From: Gorillibacterium sp.
GTDB taxonomy: Bacteria > Bacillota > Bacilli > Paenibacillales > NBRC-103111
DNA length: 5,660 nt
Assembly: GCA_014380705.1 (NCBI GenBank)
Contig: JACMJI010000104.1
Coordinates: forward strand, 1 to 5,660
Direction of reading: 5' to 3'
Shown: in pieces, positions 1 to 5,601 of the stretch
Numbering within the stretch: the stretch's first letter is position 1
How the letters are laid out: each line of letters begins with the position of its first letter
Translations under genes and position numbers: made by a program
Notes under the pieces: model-generated
Databases searched by the model: none
The model's input: the letters and a program-made list of their open reading frames with translations, nothing else
What the model was told of the DNA's origin: nothing

Positions 1-1381
1 CATATTCGTGCTCCATTACCTTATCCTCTGCATAGGAAGTAAAGCCTTCATCCAGCCAAGCTTCCTCAAACTCATTGGAAGCAGCCATGCCATACCACCA
101 TTGATGTCCGATTTCATGGACGACCACCCGTTCAAGCTCAAGTCCTGGAGCTGCACTCGTCGCAGCCCAAGCGGTTATCAAGGTCGGGTATTCCATGCCT
201 CCTGCTCCATTGCCTTTAGCCGGAGGGACGACTATAGATAAGGTGGAGTAAGGATAATCTCCATACCACTCACTGTAGCGCGTGAGGGCTTTCTTGGCAG
301 CTTGGAAATAGCGGCTTTTTAATTCCTTATGGGCAGGGTCAAGATAAAGCTTGATCTTCACACCGGGGACTCCCGGGGCGGAGAACTTTTCTTCGTAATA
401 AAGGAAGGAGGGTGATGCGGCCCAAGCAAAGTCATGCACATCATCAGCATAGAAGTGATAGTTTTTTCCCGTTTTATCCTCTACAGGAGGGGTAGTTGGA
501 AACCCTGTTGCCGCTACTGTGTAGCCATTTGGGACCTTAATCAGAACATCGTAAATCCCAAAGTCAGCGTAAAACTCGGAATTTCCGTGGTATTGATGCA
601 GATTCCATCCTTCCTCTTTTCGTTCCCGTACCCCTTTGGGCTCGTATACAGCAACTTTAGGGAACCACTGCCCTGCCATCACAAAATCATTTGCAAACCC
701 CATCCGTGCATAGACTTGAGGGAGCTCAACCTTGAAATCCATGTGCAGGGTAACCTTTTGTCCCGGGTTGACCTCTTTAAGCAGCCTAATCTTCATCAGG
801 GTACGATCATTTATATTCCCATCATCTGGACGGATGAACTCCGTAAGAGGAGTTAGGTCGTCTCCATGCTCTGTCATCACTGAAAGAAGCTTCATGCTAC
901 CTATGCTTTGAGCCGTTTTCTTGTCACCACGCAGCTTTCCACCTGATTCTTCATTAAAGGTCGTTTTATCCGACTCAAAAGCATTCGGGTAGAGATGCAG
1001 ATAGATCTCTTTTACAGGTATTACTCCAGGATTCTCCCAGGTGACCGTCTGTTTGCCATGCAGTGTTTTTGTTTCGGAGTCTAGGGAAACAGAAATGTGG
1101 TATTCCACAATGCGCTTACTGAGAGAAGGAGCTTTAACTACACTGTTCTTGGTGCTTAGAGGGGCTGGGCTGGCTGCTGAATCAGAGGAACGAAGTCCCT
1201 TAGGTTTAGCAAGCAGGGGTGCAGGCTGCGTATGGGCGGGTCTCGGCTTCATTGCTGCTTGCGTGTAATTCACCTCGTTGGTCCGCAGCCACACTACCGT
1301 TATCCCAAAAACGAGCACCCCACAGGTGAGTAGTGCAAGCAGAACCCCATGGACGGATGGCTTGTTAAAGATGGGTTTCAT
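1..1381 (-). CDS. M1-family zinc metallopeptidase, membrane-anchored (partial; C-terminus beyond left edge)
   Basis: I translated this frame by hand: 460 codons without a stop, running off the left edge. It matches the gluzincin aminopeptidase family M1, which removes N-terminal residues from peptides. Residues 12-32 form one hydrophobic helix after a short basic start, so a signal anchor is likely, with the catalytic part outside the cell. Residues 33-88 are a Pro/Ala/Ser-rich linker. The M1 beta-rich N-terminal domain starts near residue 91 (KRIVEYHISVSLD). The exopeptidase motif appears as GGMEYP at 394-399, where many M1 enzymes have GAMEN. The zinc site HEIGH is at 422-426 and the third ligand is E445 in WLDEGF, giving the exact HExxH-x18-E spacing. 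All visible catalytic residues are intact; the later catalytic Tyr lies outside the window. The ATG follows an AGGGGGG ribosome site (minus-strand reading of 1391-1397) by 9 nt. It diverges from ywhD. The substrate cannot be told from the sequence. Family call is firm. Confidence 0.93.
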   Translation of the reverse strand, partial: MKPIFNKPSVHGVLLALLTCGVLVFGITVVWLRTNEVNYTQAAMKPRPAHTQPAPLLAKPKGLRSSDSAASPAPLSTKNSVVKAPSLSKRIVEYHISVSLDSETKTLHGKQTVTWENPGVIPVKEIYLHLYPNAFESDKTTFNEESGGKLRGDKKTAQSIGSMKLLSVMTEHGDDLTPLTEFIRPDDGNINDRTLMKIRLLKEVNPGQKVTLHMDFKVELPQVYARMGFANDFVMAGQWFPKVAVYEPKGVRERKEEGWNLHQYHGNSEFYADFGIYDVLIKVPNGYTVAATGFPTTPPVEDKTGKNYHFYADDVHDFAWAASPSFLYYEEKFSAPGVPGVKIKLYLDPAHKELKSRYFQAAKKALTRYSEWYGDYPYSTLSIVVPPAKGNGAGGMEYPTLITAWAATSAAPGLELERVVVHEIGHQWWYGMAASNEFEEAWLDEGFTSYAEDKVMEHEY

Positions 1382-1480
1382 TCGTTTCTTCCCCCCTGAA
1401 TTCATCGGACAAACATCTACAGCATGTATATGTGGACAGGGGCAAGAATATTTCTGCCTACAATTCGAATGTTAAAGTTA

Positions 1481-1511
1481 TTGGCAATTACCAAGGCGTA
1501 TCCGGTAAAAT
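1481..1511 (+). promoter_or_regulatory. Candidate sigma-A promoter for ywhD
   Basis: TTGGCA (1481-1486) and TAAAAT (1506-1511) each match the vegetative consensus at five of six positions. The 19-bp spacer is longer than the ideal 17. Transcription would start near 1518, about 28 nt before the ywhD ATG. An alternative pair, TTACCA and TAAGAT with a 17-bp spacer, overlaps it but matches less well. This is only a candidate. Confidence 0.35.
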
Positions 1512-1531
1512 AAGATCATTAGAGGTTTGGT

Positions 1532-1539
1532 GGAGGGGG
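1532..1539 (+). promoter_or_regulatory. Shine-Dalgarno site that sets the ywhD start
   Basis: GGAGGGGG lies 6 nt before the ATG at 1546. The open frame extends upstream to another ATG at 1432, but that one has no good ribosome site, and the 38 extra residues resemble nothing in the family. The downstream ATG gives a protein of normal family length. Confidence 0.8.
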
Positions 1540-1545
1540 ATTGCA

Positions 1546-2043
1546 ATGCGTACAGAGGGAGAAAGCAAAAAGCTCGCACTCAATATCGTGAGCAGCAAGG
1601 TAAATCACAAAGGCTTCGGGGCCGGATCCATTGACTTAAGCCAGGTATCGGCAGTCATCGTCGATGGTGAAGAGGCTTATGTGGATAATGGAGCGCTGCA
1701 TGCCAAGAGTAAAATAGAAAAGGGTATCAAGTTCTCGCCAAATAAGGAGGATGTCCCTCATGGAAAGCGTTGCTTTATCGTTTGGGTAGCGGTTGACCGT
1801 ATAGAAGAGGGAGCTTTCTATGGCGGGCTGACAGCTTGCGAGATGTTGGTGGATAACGAGGCAAGGAGGGGATGGAAGCTGCTTGCTGACCATGTGAATC
1901 GAATGGACAAAGCCATGAAGCGCCAAGTGCTTCTACATGACTTGAACACTCAGGAGAAGGCTGCTCTCAAAAAGGCATTGATAACATTTAATGGGGATTG
2001 GTGGGATCGTACACCAGAGGAAACAAAGAACGCTCTAGATTAA
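1546..2043 (+). CDS. ywhD: YwhD family protein (conserved Bacillales protein of unknown function)
   Basis: This is a 165-residue soluble protein with no signal peptide or membrane helix. I recognise it as the YwhD family from the N-terminal GAGSIDLSQVSAVIVD block (25-40), the AYVDNGALHAKSKIEKGIKF block (44-63), the HGKRCFIVWVAVDR block (72-85), and the C-terminal FNGDWWDRTPEETK stretch (149-161). B. subtilis YwhD is of similar size (about 170 residues) and lies next to pbpG. Here too the next gene is a pbpG-like gene, in convergent orientation, which supports the assignment. No catalytic motif is apparent and I give no function. One Cys (C76) and another (C98) are present without a metal-binding pattern. 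The start was chosen from the strong ribosome site at 1532-1539. The family is confident; the role is unknown. Confidence 0.9.
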   Translation: MRTEGESKKLALNIVSSKVNHKGFGAGSIDLSQVSAVIVDGEEAYVDNGALHAKSKIEKGIKFSPNKEDVPHGKRCFIVWVAVDRIEEGAFYGGLTACEMLVDNEARRGWKLLADHVNRMDKAMKRQVLLHDLNTQEKAALKKALITFNGDWWDRTPEETKNALD

Positions 2044-2141
2044 AATTAAAGCAGGCTAATGATATCATTCGTAGATTCACAAACATTTGTTTCCCCTAGA
2101 AAATGTTCCGCTGCATCAAGGATAAACGCCTGTCAGGCAAT

Positions 2142-2197
2142 AAAAACCTCCGCCAAATGTACTTAGGCTAACAGTACATTCGATGGAGGTGTTTTTT
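2142..2197. terminator. Bidirectional rho-independent terminator between convergent ywhD and pbpG
   Basis: The arms ACCTCC (2146-2151) and GGAGGT (2185-2190) pair on the outside, and AATGTAC (2156-2162) pairs with GTACATT (2174-2180) on the inside. They are separated by a poorly paired 4-nt internal loop (GCCA against CGAT). The plus strand continues into six Ts at 2192-2197. The minus strand reads five Ts from the A-run at 2142-2146. This fits a shared terminator for ywhD (stop 2043) and pbpG (stop 2246). The two-part stem is weaker than an unbroken one. Confidence 0.75.
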
Positions 2198-2245
2198 AGT
2201 ATCCCATCAATTTGGGTGATTCCATATGGTATAGCGATGCTGCTT

Positions 2246-4312
2246 TTATTCATCCCACCAATTTTTGAAGTCCTTCCACCAGGAGCTTTTGCCTTTCTCC
2301 TCTACGAGTGGAATGATTTCAGGTGCATCTGTGCAATATTCCGTAGGCTCGGTTCCAACGACGAAAGCTTCCAGCCGAGAATCGGGACAGCCTTGATTTG
2401 CGAGCTTTCCACTTTTTAAATCAACGTAAATACTAACCACTCCGTCTGGCACCTGAAATTGCTTTGGTGGAACTGCAGCCAGTGCATTTTCGGTGAACTC
2501 TGCAAAAATAGGTGCTGCCTTGTGTGCTTCTGCAGAGCTAATCGTTCGATCCCGGTCATAGCCTACCCATACGGCTGTAGATAGCTCGGGGGTAAACCCA
2601 ACCATCCACGCATCTGCGTTGGTTGTCCCGGTTTTTCCGGCGGCGGGGCGCTTGATTAGGTCGGAGACGCGATAACCGGTACCGCCTTCTTCAAAGACAC
2701 TTTCCATGAGGTGGGTTAGAACATAAGCTTGTGCGGGCTCGGCAACCTTCACCCGATTTGGTTGGGCTCGATAAATAACGTGGCCATTACTGTCCTCAAT
2801 TCGCAGGATAGCTGTAGGCTCCACACGAATGCCGTTGTTTGCAATCGAGCCAAAGGCGGCAGCCATCTCAAATGGGCTTACTGGAAAAGTCCCGAGTGCC
2901 AAGGAAGGGAGTGGGGAAAGCTTACTTGTTATGCCCATTTTACGCGCAGTTTCAATAACTTTATCTGCCCCGATGTCCACAAGAGTATGAACCGCATAAA
3001 TATTATTCGATTTGGAGATCGCCTCTCGCATGTCAAGTAGATCAAAGGTGTACTTGCTGCCAAAATTATCGGGATGATAGATCTCCTTGCCGTCATCGTA
3101 AGGGAAATCTGTCGGTTCATCCCGATAGGTAGTCAGCGGAGAGAAGTTCTGGCTAAGGGCGGTTAGGTAAACCACAGGTTTAAATGTGGAACCAGGCTGT
3201 CGCGTCGTTGTAAACACGCGGTTAAACTGGTTGGCTGCATAATTTTTGCCGCCGACCATTGCTTTTATATACCCGGTTCTTGGGTCAATGGATACAAGCG
3301 CCGCTTGCAGGTCCCCAGTTGTGCCAACTTGGCTGACTACAGCGGCCTCTGCGCTCCTCTGCGCGCGAAGATCAAGAGAGGTATATATTTTCAACCCTCC
3401 CGAATCATATAAAGGCTCACTGATCTTTAACTGATCGGTCACAATCGTGCGTATATAATCCCGGAAATAAGGAGCTTCAGCCCGCTTTCGACTATCTTCC
3501 TGAGGGACAATAAGAAGCGGCTCCGCAGCGGCTGCCAGCGACTCTGCTTTGGTGATGATGCCTTGATTGGCCATGGTACTTAGGATTAGCCTTTGACGGC
3601 TTTTGGCGTTATCCATATCAAGATAGGGTGAATAATACCGCGGACCCTTGGGTACCCCTGCAAGCAGGGCTGCTTCTGCTAGTGTTAGATCTTTAGCATC
3701 CTTGTTAAAGAACATTCGGGCTGCTGCTTGTGCGCCATAAGTAGAGTGACCGTAATAGATTTGATTTAGATATTGCTCAAGAATTTGCGCTTTGCTATAT
3801 TGAAGCTCAATTTGGACGGCATAGACCGCTTCCTTAATCTTTCGAGTCCAAGTGCGTTCATGATTTAAATATAGGTTGCGTGCAAGCTGTTGGGTGATCG
3901 TACTGGCACCTTGGTCTTTGGACATCGTTTTTAAATCAATGGCAATTGCACGAGTTAAGCCGCGAAAGTCAATACCGGGATGCTCATAAAATCTGCGATC
4001 CTCAATCGCAATCGTAGCCTTGATTAAATAAGGAGAAAGATCTTCAAGATCCACGGGCTGCCGGTTCTGCCCGACACTCAAGGAATCGATCGGGTTTTCT
4101 GCAGAATCATAAATCATCGAGGTTTGAAGAAAGGAAGTGGCGGGTAAGGCTTGAGAACGAAGATAGAGCAGGGACAGCACAAGAAAAGCACCCATCACTA
4201 GCGCAAGCGAGAACAGGAACATCATGATTCGTTTCAATCGCCTCAGAAAGCGAAGGAGCGAAGGCTCTTGTTTTTCCACTCTGCGCGTGGGACCATCGGT
4301 ATCGTAGCCCAT
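2246..4312 (-). CDS. pbpG: Class A penicillin-binding protein, PbpG (PBP2d)-like bifunctional transglycosylase/transpeptidase
   Basis: This 688-residue protein polymerises lipid II into glycan strands and cross-links the stem peptides on the outer face of the membrane. Order of parts: basic cytoplasmic N-terminus (1-28), one membrane anchor (about 30-52), GT51 transglycosylase domain (about 70-250), transpeptidase domain (about 335-610), short tail. GT51 motifs are intact: IEDRRFYEHPGIDFRG with catalytic E104, GASTITQQLARN (135-146), RKIKEAVYA with second glutamate E161, and LAEAALLAGVPKGP (211-224). Transpeptidase motifs are also intact: STFK with nucleophile S375, SNN (435-437) and KTGTT (560-564). 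The only cysteines, C642 and C660, flank a GTEPT stretch in the tail. In B. subtilis pbpG is adjacent to ywhD, encodes about 690 residues, is transcribed in the forespore under sigma-F and acts in spore germ-cell-wall synthesis. Class A membership is certain; orthology to PbpG rather than another class A PBP rests on neighbourhood and length. Confidence 0.93.
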   Translation of the reverse strand: MGYDTDGPTRRVEKQEPSLLRFLRRLKRIMMFLFSLALVMGAFLVLSLLYLRSQALPATSFLQTSMIYDSAENPIDSLSVGQNRQPVDLEDLSPYLIKATIAIEDRRFYEHPGIDFRGLTRAIAIDLKTMSKDQGASTITQQLARNLYLNHERTWTRKIKEAVYAVQIELQYSKAQILEQYLNQIYYGHSTYGAQAAARMFFNKDAKDLTLAEAALLAGVPKGPRYYSPYLDMDNAKSRQRLILSTMANQGIITKAESLAAAAEPLLIVPQEDSRKRAEAPYFRDYIRTIVTDQLKISEPLYDSGGLKIYTSLDLRAQRSAEAAVVSQVGTTGDLQAALVSIDPRTGYIKAMVGGKNYAANQFNRVFTTTRQPGSTFKPVVYLTALSQNFSPLTTYRDEPTDFPYDDGKEIYHPDNFGSKYTFDLLDMREAISKSNNIYAVHTLVDIGADKVIETARKMGITSKLSPLPSLALGTFPVSPFEMAAAFGSIANNGIRVEPTAILRIEDSNGHVIYRAQPNRVKVAEPAQAYVLTHLMESVFEEGGTGYRVSDLIKRPAAGKTGTTNADAWMVGFTPELSTAVWVGYDRDRTISSAEAHKAAPIFAEFTENALAAVPPKQFQVPDGVVSIYVDLKSGKLANQGCPDSRLEAFVVGTEPTEYCTDAPEIIPLVEEKGKSSWWKDFKNWWDE

Positions 4313-4322
4313 ATATCGTTTC

Positions 4323-4330
4323 TCACCTCC
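4323..4330 (-). promoter_or_regulatory. Shine-Dalgarno site of pbpG
   Basis: The minus strand reads GGAGGTGA, a full match to the 16S rRNA tail, 10 nt before the ATG at 4312. The gap is slightly long but no other in-frame start fits better. The GTG inside the SD is in another frame. Confidence 0.75.
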
Positions 4331-4331
4331 C

Positions 4332-4579
4332 AGCTCTATCGCCGTAGTACATAGCTAGTCCAAACCAAGGATAAATAACTTTCGGTTTCCTTTGAGATTA
4401 TGCTCTACGCTTGCAAAAGAAGAATTAGCCCTTGCACAATCCTATAAGTTTTATATGGGATATACCGCCTTTCTTATTAGTATGGAAAAAGTTGGAGTTC
4501 TATATTCAAGAACTGAAAAAAATCATTAAATAAACCCCAAGAGCATGCGTTAGCAACCATAAACAAGCTCTCTAATTAT
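4332..4579. other. Divergent intergenic region between pbpG and the small membrane gene: no gene seen
   Basis: This AT-rich stretch holds the pbpG leader and whatever promoter drives it. On the minus strand GCATA (4399-4403) resembles a forespore-type -35 element, and CATAAT at the same place resembles a sigma-A -10, but neither has a convincing partner. A plus-strand open frame of about 57 codons ends at the TAA following AAAAATCAT near 4528. It has no ribosome site and no recognisable protein, so I do not call it. No tRNA, repeat or riboswitch is evident. Confidence 0.5.
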
Positions 4580-4599
4580 TTGAGCAGCATCGACAAAAA

Positions 4600-4627
4600 T
4601 CGACATATGATATACGCTAGGTATGAT
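4600..4627 (+). promoter_or_regulatory. Candidate sigma-A promoter for the small membrane protein gene
   Basis: TCGACA (4600-4605) and TATGAT (4622-4627) each match consensus at five of six positions with a 16-bp spacer. Initiation near 4634 would give a leader of about 43 nt. A second TCGACA (4590-4595) and a second TATGAT (4606-4611) lie just upstream, but their mutual spacing of 10 bp is not functional. The pairing given is the best reading. Confidence 0.5.
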
Positions 4628-4646
4628 AAAATAAGGCTAAGAACAT

Positions 4647-4660
4647 CCGCATCAATGCGG
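4647..4660 (+). other. Small hairpin in the leader, just upstream of the ribosome site
   Basis: CCGCA (4647-4651) pairs with TGCGG (4656-4660) around a TCAA loop. The stem ends 3 nt before GGGGAGG (4664-4670), the SD of the downstream gene. It could modulate ribosome access, or be chance. It is too short for a terminator and has no T-run. Confidence 0.35.
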
Positions 4661-4676
4661 GACGGGGAGGCTTTGT

Positions 4677-5006
4677 ATGAGTTTATCGAAAACATTAAAG
4701 CTAGTTACGGGTTCCTTGGAATTGCTCCTTGGCATTCCATTTTTGGGCGCTATTATTGTGGTTGGATCGGGATATTCAGTGCTCTGGTTTATGCTCATCT
4801 TCCATATCGTTACATTGTTGATCTCACTTAGGGAGCGAGCTGGAGGAATCGGCAGTATTATTGGGATCGTTACCTCATGTCTAGCTTGGATCCCATTTGT
4901 AGGGATGTTTCTTCACCTGGTAACCGCAGCTGTTCTGCTGCTGGGTGGAATCGTAGCTTCGGACAACAATAGCAATAGAAGACCACGAAGAAACTATCTG
5001 CGCTAA
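4677..5006 (+). CDS. Small hydrophobic integral membrane protein of unknown family
   Basis: I do not recognise this 109-residue protein. It is almost entirely hydrophobic: likely helices are at about 8-29, 33-51, 57-76 and 78-95, with a charged break LRERAGG at 51-57 between the second and third. It ends in a polar, strongly basic tail (RRPRRNYLR, 101-109), which by the positive-inside rule is probably cytoplasmic. The words GIPFLG (19-24) and WIPFVG (71-76) recur about 52 residues apart at helix positions, which hints at an internal pseudo-repeat. There is no signal peptide cleavage site, transporter motif or catalytic motif. Translation is credible: GGGGAGG lies 6 nt before the ATG, a promoter candidate sits upstream, and a hairpin begins one base after the stop codon. 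It diverges from pbpG and precedes ywiB in the same direction with an 88-bp gap. It appears to be a real gene; function unknown. Confidence 0.8.
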   Translation: MSLSKTLKLVTGSLELLLGIPFLGAIIVVGSGYSVLWFMLIFHIVTLLISLRERAGGIGSIIGIVTSCLAWIPFVGMFLHLVTAAVLLLGGIVASDNNSNRRPRRNYLR

Positions 5007-5050
5007 TTTAAAGCCCGGGAGGCAGAGTATACTGCTTTCCGGGCTTTAAA
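5007..5050 (+). terminator. Long hairpin after the small membrane protein gene, probable terminator
   Basis: The arms 5007-5025 and 5032-5050 form a continuous 19-bp stem around a 6-nt loop (AGTATA). The outer 12 bp are perfect (TTTAAAGCCCGG with CCGGGCTTTAAA); the inner part has two G-U pairs. The stem starts one base after the TAA stop. The bases after it (ACTCTATTTC) are only moderately T-rich, so termination may rely on the T/A end of the stem itself. The symmetric arms could act in either direction. Confidence 0.65.
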
Positions 5051-5081
5051 ACTCTATTTCTCACACGGATATTGCCTTGAC

Positions 5082-5088
5082 AAGGAGG
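5082..5088 (+). promoter_or_regulatory. Shine-Dalgarno site that sets the ywiB start
   Basis: AAGGAGG lies 6 nt before the ATG at 5095. An in-frame TTG at 5077 would add six residues, but the SD itself would then be coding and the TTG has no ribosome site of its own. The ATG is therefore preferred. TTGACA at 5077-5082 looks like a -35 box but has no -10 partner. Confidence 0.8.
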
Positions 5089-5094
5089 ATCTTT

Positions 5095-5511
5095 ATGAAC
5101 AACAAGAATAAAGTTAAACTAACCTTGAACAGCTGCAGCAATGAAGAAACAATCTGCCTCACTTATTTGGCCGATCGTTATGTGAAGGGAGTCAACCAGT
5201 ACTTTCGTTATACTGAGGTTGAAGGAACAGGGCGGACGGTAACGCTGCTTAAAGTCGGACCGGAGGAGATTCGTGTTATTCGCCAAGGAGATATCGAATC
5301 GGAGCAGACCTTTGCTGTTGGGGAATTCCGTCCGGGGTTTTATCGAACGGAACAAGGAACCCTGCAGCTTTCAACTCAGACTAGCCTTGTGTCCGTCCAT
5401 CTGGAGGAAGGACTTGGAACTGTAGAATGGGCTTACGAAATGCATCTCGCTGGTGAGTTTGTAGGGAAATATCAACTGGCTGTATTGATCGAAGAAGCTG
5501 GGCTGTGCTAG
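5095..5511 (+). CDS. ywiB: YwiB-like DUF1934 domain protein
   Basis: This 138-residue soluble protein fits the DUF1934/YwiB family. B. subtilis YwiB is about 140 residues, and members are thought to fold as a calycin-like beta barrel. Alternating hydrophobic strands run through the whole length. Recognisable family patterns are the TVTLLKVGPEEIRVIRQGDIESEQTF region (48-73), the GEFRPGFYRTEQGTLQLSTQTS region (76-97), and GTVEWAYEMHLAGE (108-121) near the C-terminus. There is no signal peptide or membrane helix. In many Bacillales, ywiB is followed at once by argS; here at least 149 non-coding bases follow, and the next gene is outside the window. The gene is probably transcribed separately from the upstream membrane gene, because a long hairpin lies between them. 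Biochemical function is unknown. C14, C21 and the C-terminal C138 are unlikely to be conserved (inference). Confidence 0.85.
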   Translation: MNNKNKVKLTLNSCSNEETICLTYLADRYVKGVNQYFRYTEVEGTGRTVTLLKVGPEEIRVIRQGDIESEQTFAVGEFRPGFYRTEQGTLQLSTQTSLVSVHLEEGLGTVEWAYEMHLAGEFVGKYQLAVLIEEAGLC

Positions 5512-5532
5512 CTAACCCAGCTTCCTCGATCA
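5486..5532 (+). other. Inverted repeat (17-bp arms) spanning the ywiB stop codon
   Basis: The arms TGATCGAAGAAGCTGGG (5486-5502) and CCCAGCTTCCTCGATCA (5516-5532) pair at 16 of 17 positions. The ywiB TAG lies in the 13-nt loop. No T-run follows, so it is not a standard terminator, though it may still end or protect the transcript. Its right arm overlaps the first copy of the 25-bp direct repeat. Confidence 0.7.
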
Positions 5533-5586
5533 GTAGCAGGCTCAGTTTCGCTTAGTAGCTGGATCAGTAGCAGGCTCAGTTTCGCT
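5528..5586. repeat. Perfect 25-bp direct repeat, two copies, period 34 bp
   Basis: The 25 bases at 5528-5552 (starting GATCAGTAGC, ending GTTTCGCT) recur exactly at 5562-5586, with 9 intervening bases. The shorter word AGTAGCNGG appears four times: 5532-5540, 5554-5562, 5566-5574 and 5614-5622. None of this is coding in a credible frame. It looks like a small tandem duplication in intergenic DNA. Confidence 0.9.
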
Positions 5587-5601
5587 GATGCGTCCGGGGA
5601 A

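Noticed and set aside
434..856. Plus-strand open frame of 140 codons
   Set aside because: It lies opposite the M1 peptidase, whose motifs are unmistakable; the product has no family features.
1432..1545. N-terminal extension of ywhD from the ATG at 1432
   Set aside because: No ribosome site precedes it, it would code through the likely promoter, and the extra residues resemble nothing in the family; the ATG at 1546 has a strong SD.
2122..2140. Short palindrome GCCTGTCAGGC as a terminator stem
   Set aside because: It leaves only a one-base loop and no T-run; the larger hairpin at 2142-2197 explains termination.
2729..3434. Several open frames within the pbpG region on both strands
   Set aside because: They are alternative-frame reads of the transpeptidase domain, without ribosome sites or protein-like composition.
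4377..4403. Possible sigma-F or sigma-G promoter for pbpG (minus strand GCATA, 15 bp, GAAAGTT)
   Set aside because: The -35 word fits, but the -10 region lacks the GG and matches poorly. It is expected from B. subtilis biology rather than shown by the sequence.
4356..4528. Plus-strand open frame of about 57 codons, with ATGs only in its last third
   Set aside because: No ribosome site, no recognisable protein, and it overlaps the likely pbpG promoter region.
5077..5082. TTGACA resembling a perfect -35 box before ywiB
   Set aside because: It overlaps the ribosome site, and no -10 element lies 16-18 bp downstream; transcription would start inside the gene.
5528..5586. CRISPR array
   Set aside because: Only two copies with a 9-bp interval; spacer length and repeat number do not fit, and no cas gene is present.
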